A stretch of DNA of 64,000 nt from Escallonia rubra (Eukaryota > Streptophyta > Magnoliopsida > Escalloniales > Escalloniaceae): contig JAVXUO010002692.1 in NCBI GenBank assembly GCA_033065855.1, positions 101,573 to 165,572 of the forward strand. The letters run 5' to 3'. Positions 21,807-32,809 of this stretch are shown here, piece after piece. A program made the position numbers and the translations under genes. The first letter of the stretch is position 1, and each line of letters starts with the position of its first letter. Below the pieces are notes generated by a model. The model made no database searches, was not told the origin of the DNA, and was given only the letters and a program-made list of their open reading frames with translations.

Positions 21807-22400
21807 TTTGATTGAGCCGGCGAGGGCTTCATGGTTGCGAGCCCGTCCCACCGCGAGGGCCGGAGCCCCGTCAGTTTGATTGAGCCGGCGAGGGGTTCAT
21901 GGTTGCGAGCCCGTCCCGCCGCGAGTTTGATTGAGCCGGCGAGGGCTTCATGGTTGCAAGCCCGTCCCGCCGTGAGGGCCGGAGCCCCGTCAGTCTGATT
22001 GAGCCGGCGAGGGCTTCATGGTTGTGAGCCCGTCCCGCCGCGAGGGCCGGAGCCCCGTCAGTCTGATTGAGCCGGCGAGGGCTTCATGGTTGCGAGCCCG
22101 TCCCGCCGCGAGGGCCGGAGCCCCGTCACTTTGATTGAGCCGACGAGGGCTTCATGGTTGCGAGCCCGTCCCGCCGCGAGTTTGATTGAGCCGGCGAGGG
22201 CTTCATGGTTGCAAGCCCGTCCCGCCGTGAGGGCCGGAGCCCCGTCAGTCTGATTGAGCCGGCGAGGGCTTCATGGTTGCGAGCCCGTCCCGCCGCGAGG
22301 GCCGGAGCCCCGTCACTTTGATTGAGCCGACGAGGGCTTCATGGTTGCGAACCCGTCCCGCCGCGAAGGCCGGAGCCCAGTCACTTTGATTGAGCCTGCG
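21807..22400. repeat. Minisatellite 2, 68-bp unit with 51-bp variants
   Basis: TTTGATTGAGCCGGCGAGGG, then CTTCATGGTTGCGAGCCCGT, CCCGCCGCGAGGGCCGGAG and CCCCGTCAG, repeat with a 68-bp period (21807, 21875). Shorter units, missing about 17 bp, occur at 21875-21925 and near 22130. Confidence 0.85.
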
Positions 22401-22495
22401 ACAGAGCGTCGCGCTACTGAAGATAACGTCTGAGTGTTGTTGGAGCGCGAAGTCAGTGCCACTCGTCAAGTTCCCCCCTTCGCAGGGAAATGGAG

Positions 22496-22705
22496 GCCGA
22501 CCCCCTTGGGGTGGCCGACCCCCTTGGGTGGCCGACCCCCTTGGGGTGGCCGACCCCCTCCTTAGGGGGGTGGCCGACCCCCTTACAAAGTGGGTGGCCG
22601 ACCCCCTCCTTAGGGGGGTGGCCGACCCCCTTCTTAGGGGGGTGGCCGACCCCCTTCTTAGGGGGGTGGCCGACCCCCTTCTTAGGGGGATGGCCGACCC
22701 CTCGG
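22496..22705. repeat. Minisatellite 3, 24-bp unit
   Basis: About nine copies of GGTGGCCGACCCCCTTCTTA plus GGGG, some shortened; perfect 24-bp spacing between 22621 and 22693. Reading frames through it (for example 22390-22743) are repeat artefacts. Confidence 0.88.
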
Positions 22706-22865
22706 GGGGGAAATGCACTTTCGATCGCCGTTTGAATGCCTAAGGCGCGGAGCACTTTGACCGAGCAATCTTGTTGAGCGATGTTGACCGCCAAATGGGT
22801 GACGTGTCGTGCCACTAGGATCTCTTAGCGGGCCCCGGGGTGCGGTCCAGAATAGGTTATGAACA

Positions 22866-23869
22866 TATAGTGACTCCCATCACTATGCAATTGATGTCTT
22901 GTTAGTATTTTGTATCCATGCATGCATATGGTATACTTATAGATAGCATGGACTTGATCTTCGTCCTCTTTAAAAAGAAATAAAGCTCATAAGGGAATCA
23001 GAAAATGATCGACTAAATGAGGCAAGAAATTAGTGGAGAGGGGAAGCCAAAAGACTTAAAAATAAATATTTGTCTTTTGACACTAAAATCAAAAGTACCG
23101 ATGGTATTGTGATTGTGGTCAGAGGGATGTAAGGGTTACAAGAAGTAACCGTACATTGAACGAAGAAAAAAAAACCACTCATTGCCCTTATATTGCCAAT
23201 AATTGTATTGTAATAATGCTATTGTTATGTACTTACGTTTCCATGTAAATCAAGAATAAAAGGGACTTCAGGAACATTACGTAAATACTTCTGAGTGTTT
23301 AAGTTCGGTGAATATTTTAGACTAACTCTCAGTTTTATAAATAGTATTGCTAGAGACATAGATAGATATATGAATAACAAAGATATAAACATATGCTTTG
23401 GAAAAAGGACCATGCATCTAACATTTGGCAATGAACCTTGGCGAGAGAAACCATGAATTTAGCGGTAAGAGATGAAAAATCATTCCAAGGCCATACCAAT
23501 AACTCATTAAAGTCAGGAACTAAGGATACTTATGGCATTAGAAAAAGTTTGAAGGGCGTTTGTGTCCAAAAAATGATTTACACTCATCCACATATTTTTT
23601 GATAAAAATGAAATATCATAGATAAAGTGTTGTGTGAAGCGATTACAAGAGTTTATCCAACGACAGATAAAGGTCACGACATTCTCGTGACTCTATGTAT
23701 ACAAGACCCTATACACATTACAATTAAACTAAAGCAAAACATATCCTACGCTTCAGCTAACTTTAAATAACATGCCAAGGCCAAAAAATACATAAAGATA
23801 AAATACAATATTACAATGAGGAGGACAATTGGAACCGCACCAAACAAAGGTGTACTCTGTTGCTGCTAA
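22866..23869. other. AT-rich intergenic DNA
   Basis: No gene or element boundary could be supported. Confidence 0.4.
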
Positions 23870-24185
23870 AAACATGCTTCGCGTACATTGCGGAACCCGA
23901 GCCTGGACCGATGACCTGTAAGACAGAAAACGAGTGACTGCCGGGTGGGGTTCCTGGCGGAGAACTCTCCGATGCTTAAGTCAGAGTGCAGTTACAGAAT
24001 AGTAACTCTGAAAAAACATGAATTGTGTAGTCGTCCTATACCTGGGGGGTAGACCCCTTTATATAGCTGTAGGAGGAGAGTCGTAGTAGGATTGGGCCGT
24101 GGGCTGGATGTGTTAGGATCGCGTTAGGATCCTTGAGGATCGCGTCCCAATTATTGGGAGTCATATTTGAGTTATATCATACTCG
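23870..24185 (-). repeat. LTR-like fragment with TATA box
   Basis: On the minus strand a TATA box (GCTATATAAAGGGG, about 24056-24069) is followed by GTATAGGACGACTACACAAT and then a C-rich segment with GGAACCCCACCCGGCAG. This resembles the U3-R-U5 junction of a gypsy LTR. Exact ends, PBS and target duplication are not visible. Confidence 0.4.
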
Positions 24186-25243
24186 ATCACCAACGAAAGC
24201 ACAGCTCAAAGACGAGAGGCAAGAGGCTATCAACACTGCATGGTCCACTCTTTTCCACCAGCATTTCCAACATCAATGATACATTGCCATTAGACTGGGA
24301 AACGAGCAACTTACACATACTACGGGATGATCCAAGATACATCCCCACCACCCAATAAAAAATTGTGGAGCAGAAACCTCGAATACCTCTCTCCACCCCC
24401 CTCCCCCTGTCCCGAGGGCCCCAACCCCACCTTTTCCCCCTCCTCCCATTTCCCCCCAATAAACACAGATACAAAAAAAACCCCCAAGTAGAGACCTTAC
24501 TTCCCCCCCACCCCCACCCCATAAGTACATCAAGGTACACCCATGCCAAAATCCAAAACACTGCCAAAGATACCATTACAGTCTACCCCCACATCCAGTA
24601 GAGATTCCAGCCGTAACTCCCAAAGCCTCCACCGAATTAGTATCATTGATGCCACCACCACCTCCGACAAAGCGCTGCCATGACCTTTCAGATGATCATG
24701 CACAATAATTAGAACAGAGCCCTGTTTCCAATGGAAAACACAGCTCCATCAAAATTGTGTTTAAAGAGAGTGATGCATTGAAAAGAGTGAAAACCATTAT
24801 TGGAGATATCATTGTGTGCCCGAACCCTGAGAAGATCTACAAGGTAAAATCTTGCAAAGTCAATACCACATATTTATGTGTGGGCTACATTATCCTGTTG
24901 TCCCCATGGCATACCTCAGGGATGAACCCATGAAGTCTTACATGTGAAGGTGGAAGTCATAAAAAAATTGATACCCAACATAAAAAAATTGAGAAGGTTC
25001 AAGTTCACATAAAACATGAAAAATAAAAAAACACTAAATCTAGATGTAGTTCATCAAGGTTTCACAAGACAAGAAAACATAAGAAAAGTAACTTTTTGAA
25101 TATGTACGAATCGATGGTCAAAACGAATATCGATGTTCTTTATAGTCATGAAAGCAATCAAAGATGGAGTCTATAGTAAATGTCTTCACAGTATCTTTCT
25201 TAATCTATACAATAAAGAATCCGTGAGAAAATCATCATCCATC
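24186..25243. other. Intergenic; C-rich tract at 24380-24520
   Basis: A run of CCCC, CCACC and CCCCAC gives long frames on both strands that are compositional. The rest has no recognised feature. It may hold the lost 3' end of the hAT relic that follows. Confidence 0.35.
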
Positions 25244-27400
25244 TTATTTCGGGATTGAGTTTTGACCATCTTCAACACAAGCCAAAAATGCTCGTCTAGT
25301 GGTTGTAATAGATACAAGAAGGGTAAACACTAGCTTGATCAACATGCTAAGAAATTGATAGATCATTGATTTCTTGGTCTTAACAAGCCATGGAGAAAGC
25401 TCAGCTATAATTGACAAATGACGAAATTTGAGATGTTGAGCAACATCAAGCTTATAATGTTGCAACTTAATCTTTAAGTGTACTTTTTCTTGCTCGATGA
25501 AGTGTTCAGGATAATACTTGTCAACAAACATGCAAAGATCAACGGTTCTTAAGTTTTGATGCATTTCTCTAGGATCCAAAGAAGAATTGAGAGTAAATAG
25601 CTCTACTAAATTGTTGTTAAATCTATATTTTAGCTCCTTCAATTGATCAATTGCAGCAATAAATATATTCACTCAACAAATTTGCTCAATTGTAACTGCA
25701 TCCTGTTGATGACGAGCTTTACCCTTTCTTCCAACAAAACTAGCACTCATATTTGGGACATTTACGCCATGACTCTCACAAAACGTTTTCACATTGATGA
25801 GCAACTCTTCTTATTTATCATTCCTCAACTTTTGAGAAAGTGCTTTGGTGGATAAAAAAAGGTGTGTGGCATTAAGAATGTCTTGTGACTTGTAAGGCTT
25901 GACAAAGAACTTCAGTAATTTCAAAAATCGCTTGCATAAGATACAAGATCAACAAACACAAACACAAACTCAAAAGAATTCATACTTTCATACACCGCAT
26001 TTGCCTACAAATATTATTTACGAGTATCCCCCACATCACCGATAGTACTTAAAACCACACTAGTTGCATTGAACATTTTCATCAAGCTTGAAATAGCTCT
26101 CAAGTGAGAACTCCAACGAGTATCACCAGCTCTTTGTAAAGTGCCAATTCGGTTAAGCTTAGTACCAATCTCAAGCTCATTAATAGCAATCAATTTGTAA
26201 TTTCACTAGATTGAGCAGCTTTCAACTCATCAACATGCTTACAAGAAGCACCAACTAAGTTGACTATAAGAGTTAATTTATCAATGAAGTCTTGAATGTG
26301 ATCAATATTTTTAGACACTGCAACTAATGCCAGTTGCAAAATATGTGCAAAGCAATGGACATGGTAAGCATATGAACATTCTTTAGATACTAAAGCATTT
26401 AAATTAATAAATTTACCTCGCATATTGCTTTCCGCATCATATCCTTGGCCTCTAATATTATACCATGTTAATACCTTCACGAGGAAGAAGTGAAAATAAT
26501 TCATTCTTTAATGCTTAGGCCTTGGCGTAAAAAACATGAATAATATCAACAAAAAAAAAACACTTCTGAAGAAGGCCACCACTATCCACAAATATCAAGA
26601 TAATTGCCATATGTTTTTTTTTTTACTCGTTGTAAGCTTCATCAGCAACTATATAAAACTTTGCATCACCAACTTTTTTAGAAATTGCTCGTCTCACTTC
26701 TTCGATACCATATGTGAGATTTGTATTTGAATTTTTGGAGATGTGTATGAGGCATCGAAAGGGGTTTTATCTAAAACAACCTCGCAACATTCACATTATA
26801 CCTAGAAAATCTCTCCACCAATTCGATAAAGTTTCCACGATTATTCAAATTTATGCTTTCACCGTGATCTCTAAGTGCATATCCGTGCAATGTGCGATAG
26901 AGAACGACATCAATTGATGCCTTTAGTCGCAATCTATTGGCTTTTATTTGCTGAGAAGTGCATCTATCAAATTGTTGTTGTATATGTTGAGGCTGATTCA
27001 TTAAATCTTCACAAGCTTTTTGAGCACTTCAATGGCATGAATTGGTATAACTTTCTACATGATTCAGAAAAATACAATCTTTTCCTTTCCTAACTTTTCT
27101 CCGACTTTTAAATCCGTCAATAATGAATGCACTTTGTCTAGAATTTGCCCCTGGCTTATTCATAAGAAAGCAAGGCAAATAGAAGGATGCATCCTTTCTA
27201 GGAGAATACTTTAACCATGATTCAAATAATTCAAACCACAGAAATTGAAAGTGACGAGGATGACTTACTAGTCCGAAGATTTTGGATATGAAGAAAGTAT
27301 GCACTGATATGAACAGACATTCATATATCTTCGTCAAATTTCATCGCAGTACTCACATATTTGTGGTTGCAACCCTAGATCATGCTCAAAATAATTTCTA
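25244..27400 (-). pseudogene. hAT transposase relic (TTF-type / DUF4371 family)
   Basis: Minus-strand pieces in several frames line up with the plant TTF-zinc-finger/ZMYM1-like hAT transposase. From the N-terminus: 27337-27029 (FELFESWLKYSPRKDASFYL, CFLMNKPG), 27001-26771 (RLRLKASIDVV, NNRGNFIELVE), 26504-26190 (IRGQGYDAESNMRGKF, YAYHVHCFAHILQLALVAV), a piece near 26165-26060 (IGTLQRAGDTRWSSHL-like), and 25672-25244 ending with the hAT C-terminal dimerisation region (LVKTKKSMIYQFL, TLLVSITTTRRAF). Many stops and frameshifts separate them, so no transposase can be made. The DNA 5' of it (27620-28010) matches the small hAT at 36801-37629, giving family context. Confidence 0.8.
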
Positions 27401-27619
27401 GCATTCATTTTCAAGTCTTGGAATTTTTAAGGGCAAACTTTTGGACTCGGAATTGTAGGAGTAGGAATCAGTGCAACAATTTTACAATCATCAACATTCT
27501 CTATTGGAGGAAGTCATTCATCAGCGTTACTACTATTAATATTTTTTTGTTTGAAAGAAAGAATCAATTGTGCATGAGTTTGACTTTCCCATTTATAAAA
27601 AAGAAGCATGTTATAGTTA

Positions 27620-28010
27620 GCGTCACTCAATTTGACAGCTAATCATTTAAATTTATAATTGATAGTGATTTATTTAACTTGGTAAGGTTAGTGAATAATA
27701 AATTACTAATCTTGCACTAAGGAAGCTTAACTATTATAGTCTCAATGTATTATTAATAGTCACGTATAAGTTAACATAATATAAGAATTTAAACTAAAAA
27801 AAAACTAACCTTGTGTTTCTTTGTATCTAGAGATTTGGAATTTAGAATTTGGAACAATGATGACAAATCAAGGGAATGAGAAAGCCAAAGACTATGATGG
27901 CCAGTGGCACAAAGAATGAAAAACATAACAAAATGAAACCTTATAGAATTAATGTTATGAGATTGTGACATTTTCGTAAATATATTAAATATGATTGCCC
28001 ACTATTTGGT
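27620..28010 (-). repeat. 5'-terminal region of the decayed hAT
   Basis: Shares GTCACGTATAAGTTAACATA, ATATAAGAATTTAAA, a GACAA-GGGAA block and GGTGGCATTTT-like sequence with 36895-37370. It lies just upstream of the minus-strand transposase relic, where the element's 5' end should be. The TIR itself is not recognisable. Confidence 0.55.
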
Positions 28011-29048
28011 AGCCATGAGTTGCAAGCTTTTTTAGCGACATAGTATTGCCCTATGTATTCTTTAAATTGTCCGAGACAAGGTGGTTACTTATTGCCCTTA
28101 TTATTTTCACATAAGGTCTACGTCACTTTCCTATTCTCTTATCATACCCATATGGGCTTTGGTTCACTTCTTTCTTCGCTTCCCTCTCCACTAACCAAAT
28201 AAAATACTGCTTGAATCAACCACCGATCCATGACCTGCACCAGCCACCGCATCACCACCCGAATCCCGATCCGTACCCACAAAATTGCACAAGCCACTGC
28301 ACCGCACCACCACCAACTCATGACCTGTACAATTGTTAGAGCACCACCCCAATCAAGAATCATCGTACCACCCACCCACAACCTACACCAACTAGAGCAC
28401 CACTACCCCAATACCACAATCACCACTGCACCTACAAACTTGCACCATCCATCACACCAGCACCTCAATCAAACAATCACGACCAACCCCAATCCCACAA
28501 TCATGATCGTAAGCACGAACCTGCACCAACCATCACACCGCCACACCCACAACTTGGACTGGTTGCCTATCTCTCGCACCCACAATCATGATTTATTTGA
28601 AAAACCATCCCAATTAGCTTGAAGATTTTCACAATTTAAAAACACAAATAAACGATCTTAGGAACTTGTATAATAAGATTTTGACAATTGAAAACCACAA
28701 AGTAAACAATCTTAGGACCTCTTATAACAAAAAAAAAAAAAAAAACCAATTGAATCAAATATTCAACAAAAATGAGCTTAAAACTAAACCTAAAATCCAT
28801 ATAGTTGCAAACCTTCTCAAAATCTTAAGACGAGGCTACAATTGGAGTGACATATCAGCGCCAGGGATTGGGTTTGGTTGGGAGAGGGGGGGGGGGGAAT
28901 GGGATTGGGTGCTAGATGTTTTCGAGATTGATGTGGCTAGTTATCTGTGGAAGGGGGAGCTGGTGATAACGATGGCTGGCAGAGGTGGTAATGGTGATGG
29001 CTGTAGGAGGTGGTAAAGGCGACGATAGGAAGCTTGGGGATTTGATGT
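28011..29048. other. C/A-rich low-complexity block and flanks
   Basis: 28190-28600 is rich in CACCAC, CAACC and ACCCACA; the 130-codon frame is His/Thr/Pro-rich and compositional, much like 2707-3140. An A-run lies at about 28730-28745 and a G-run at 28886-28898. No gene is supported. Confidence 0.4.
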
Positions 29049-29786
29049 GTGATGGCTACCATGCAAACGGGTCAACCTGTCGGGTATGATTAATGCCCAT
29101 ATAGGTACGGCTAATACAGGTTCAGGTAATAATTTATCGGGATAATTCTGGATAGTAATTTCTTACACCCGAATCCTACCCGAACATTCTGAGTAAATTT
29201 AATTTTTTAAATGAAAAACTAGTTTTAATTAATTTATTTATTACTATAACAATTCACAATTTTCTAAATTTTTTATTCTCTTTATTTTACTACTAACATA
29301 TTATTGTCACCATTTATTTTTAACATAGATAAATGAAAATTTAAGTTTTTAACCCTTAAGAATCACGAATTACAAGTAAAACATAACAATTAATGCAACA
29401 ACCTTCAAATTACAAGTTATAATTGAATAACAAAAATAATTTATACAAACAAGTATGAGTATCATAGCAAAAGCCAATAATAGCACAAGCCATTAAACTA
29501 AACTAACACGAATCCAAAATGGATAAAAGTGATGGTGGAAGTGGCTTGCGATGACTGCGGTAGGGGATGATGGCAGTAATGCAATAGCGCTGGTTTGCGA
29601 TGATGATGGAAGTGGTCGATCAGTGGTCTAAGGGGAGAAACGGTGGCGAAGGGAAGGCAGCGGAATGTGGAGTGCGGTTGACGGTCGAAAGGGAAGGCAA
29701 CAAAGTGTGGAGTGCGTCGGAGTATGGAGGGTGAATGTGGTGAGTGGTGACTAACCGTCGTGTGGATGGTGTCAAGTTGAAGGTCA

Positions 29787-29790
<4 letters not shown>

Positions 29791-29827
<37 letters not shown>
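29791..29827. repeat. (GA)n microsatellite
   Basis: A perfect GA dinucleotide tract of about 37 bp inside the outer hAT. Confidence 0.95.
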
Positions 29828-29834
<7 letters not shown>

Positions 29835-29986
29835 GCAGAAAGAGTGACTGAATGTTAATGACTCTTCAAAACCCTTATACCCTTATCTCTACAAAAGTAC
29901 CCCGGGTAACTCGTACCTGACCCAAACAGAATCGGGATTTACGGGTCTGTCCGCCTACGAGTAAAAAAGGAACGGGTCTTCATTAC

Positions 29987-31935
29987 TATAACACCCTGAA
30001 AATTCAAAGCTTTAACACCCGGACTTTTCCGAAGCGTTATCACCTCGAACTCCTAGAACGTTAAAACAATCACTACTTAAGGACATAAAAACCTCGATTT
30101 CAAATAACTAACTATGAAAACCTATGTCAGAGTATCTGATCATTACAATTCCTCAAATCAATTTAAATCTAACCAACAAGCTAGAGAAGTTTACCCGCGC
30201 AGGGGTCTTAATGATCAATACTAACAAATTTAAATTCACTTCCTTCTGCTCGACTCTAATCCGTGTAGGCAACCTCAACCTAATGCTGGCTATCACCTGC
30301 AGAAAGGAAGTCAAAGGAGAGTGAGCTTTCGAGAGCCCAGTAAGATCGATCAAAGATTAAAACAACAAAACGATTCGGACGAGTTTTTCATATAGAGTCA
30401 AATGAAGCCTTTTAAGAGTATTTTCAATAAAACACAACATTTCAATATAAATGAACAATACGGACGGTTTTACATTCAATTCCAATAACATATTTTCAAA
30501 TGATTTTGTTTTTGATGAAATCACTACAATTCGATATAAACATAGGGACGAGTATCATCTCAATCCCTTAAATTAGTAGTTATTAAAAAACGCTTCACGT
30601 ATAATAAAAAGAAATAGAAAATATTGAACATGAGCAGTACAATATAGCAAAGCCACCCTAACAATGCTCGATACGATTTACATATGCATATGTACACTGA
30701 CTAGTCCATCTAGGTACTAGTTTTAACCCAACCAACAGACCATCCTTATAACTCCAACAGTACAGACCATCCTTATAACTCCAACAATACAGACCATCCT
30801 TATAACTCTCAGGTTATTAACTCATGTCAACATTGAGAAGCAATAAATAGAATTGAAAATATTTTACGATGATTGAGTCAATAAACAGATAAGTGTGAAT
30901 CAGAATTTCAAACGATCGCTAAATGGCTCAAATTTGGGTTTCATGGGCAGTTTAAAACATTTTTATATCAATCACAAAAATCAACATTTAATATAGTCTG
31001 TAAAACTGTTAAAATAAGGCATTTGAAATCAGATAATGATATAGGGTTCTGAGAGAAAATCCTTACTCACACCCATACTTTTACACATAAAGTCATACTG
31101 CAAACATACCCACTTCACATACAAGCACCTCCCGACAGCCTTCAACACACGGCCACCTTTCGTCCCTTAAACACATCCACACGGTTCACAGTCATAGCCA
31201 GCAAGCATGGCTGTGACCTGCCTAACACTTTGTTGCACTCACGGCATCCCTCCCTTGATCCTATAATCATTGAAAAAGGAAAAAAAAAACTAGGGAGAAA
31301 AGCTAGAAACCTTACCGAAAAATTTGCCAGAAAACCTCTCCTCGATCATTCCTCTTCTATCTCTCTCAAGATGTATCAGACACAGGAGAGATGGAGGCCG
31401 GGACGACTACCTCAACATCTCTATGTTTATAAAAACCCTAAAATAAATTTACCCAAAGCCCCCTTCAAGTTTCGTTAGTTATTTAAAAATGTACCCAAAC
31501 TTAAATTAACTAGTTATGATAAAAAAAAAATGCAATAGAAAACTTTAATGGGTATTTACATAATCCCGCTACGCTAACCGTAACTAATATAGTATCAATG
31601 CTAACGATAAAGTACAAAATTTTCACTAATTGTTACAAAAGAATATATCATTAACGCTAATCATCGTTGAAGACATTAATCAATAAAACCTATAATGGTT
31701 TCTGAAATTTGTCACTAAAAAACTCTTAAAATAACGTTTACGCTAATTGTCACTAATACATCCATCAATATCACTTATATTTGCTATCTTAATTTATAAC
31801 TTAGTGTTTCAGCAACCTTTTGTCGCTAAAGGTTGCCGATAAAATTTCGATCACGCTAATCGCTAAATGTTGCGTATGAAAATCATCGCTTAATGAACTA
31901 ATCGGCTAGACATTATTAAGTGTTGGGGTGTTACA
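29987..31935 (+). mobile_element. Solo LTR, 1.95 kb
   Basis: Begins TATAACACCCTG (a TGTAACACCC end with the G changed) and ends GGGGTGTTACA. It is flanked by the perfect 5-bp duplication ATTAC (29982-29986, 31936-31940). Inside, GCTATCACCTGCAG and GTGAGCTTTCGAGAGCCCAG, then AGTAAG, are motifs met in plant gypsy-type LTRs, and a CA-rich stretch lies at 31060-31230. No internal region is attached, so it is a solo LTR left by recombination. It sits within the outer hAT. Confidence 0.8.
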
Positions 31936-32809
31936 ATTACCTATGCCCTTACCCTTTTTTTTTTGACGAGTCGGGTCTACCCGCGGGTAGAGGTGTCAAA
32001 TGGGCCAAGCCATCCCCGGGCCAGCCTGACCCAGCCCTAAAATAGCTTGGGCCAACTCCGGCCCTCTTGGTGAACGATAACAACCCTGTTCCATAAGGCC
32101 AAGGGCCTAGGCCAGGCTGAATTATTCTATAAAAAAGCAGGCCCGACTCGGACTTAAAAAAGCCCGAGTTAGCCCACGAAAATGACACGGCCATAAAAAG
32201 CCCCCGGTTCAAAAAGCCCGGGTCTGGCCCAGATCTGACCTGACCCAAAAACTCAAAAAAGGTCAGATTCCCTTCAACGACTATAAGTTTCAAAAATCCC
32301 ACTTTTACCCCCACCCCCCCAAAACAGCTACATAACGGCTAGTCATCCAATAAGGCTCCAATAACTCTTTTAAGCACTTTTACATTTTTATCCTCCTCAA
32401 AATTATAAACAACTAGTTTTTAGGGGTATTTTTGTCTTCTATGAACTTTAAAAAATCTATAAATTCACCCTTCTTCTTCACATTTTTCGTACTAATATTC
32501 TGACTCTCTCATGTCTAAATTCTACAAGCTTTCCTGCCATTCTTATTTGTTACTAAATATTAACCTTATCTAATTTTCAATTATAAGTATTATTTAATTA
32601 TTTTGTAATTTTGTCCTTTTTCATTTAATTACTCTTACTAGTTTTATTTTCCATTCTTCCAAATAGTTTTAGAGTCAAATATGTCAAGATTATTTAATCA
32701 CATAGGCAAACAAATTCAGCGCCACCACAAGCACCAAAATTTCAAGATCCACCACTATTGGGTATAGATACACAAAATATTATTCAGTTTAATAAAAAAA
32801 TTCCAAAAT

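Larger units (their letters stand above)
20622..22865 (-). mobile_element. Solo LTR, 2.2 kb, GC-rich, minisatellite-bearing
   Basis: On the minus strand it begins TGTTCATAACC (at 22865) and ends CGGCAACA (at 20622), giving TG...CA ends. TATA flanks both sides, a 4-bp duplication, and removing the element restores a continuous repeat unit. A minus-strand TATA box (CTATATATAGTGG, about 20961) is followed by a C/T-rich leader, as in an LTR U3-R-U5. No retrotransposon internal region is attached. Three different minisatellites fill most of what would be U3. A truncated relative lies at 11878-12095. Confidence 0.75.

Noticed and set aside
21440-22705. Regularly repeated units resembling a CRISPR array
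   Set aside because: The units are head-to-tail minisatellites with no unique spacers, inside an LTR of a plant genome.
22245-22815. Long frames rich in GVGHPPK or RGSATPL repeats
   Set aside because: They are translations of the 24-bp minisatellite in different frames; all frames are open because of composition.
28230-28622. 130-codon frame as a secreted repeat protein
   Set aside because: CA/CC-rich low complexity on both strands without a signal peptide or conserved motif.
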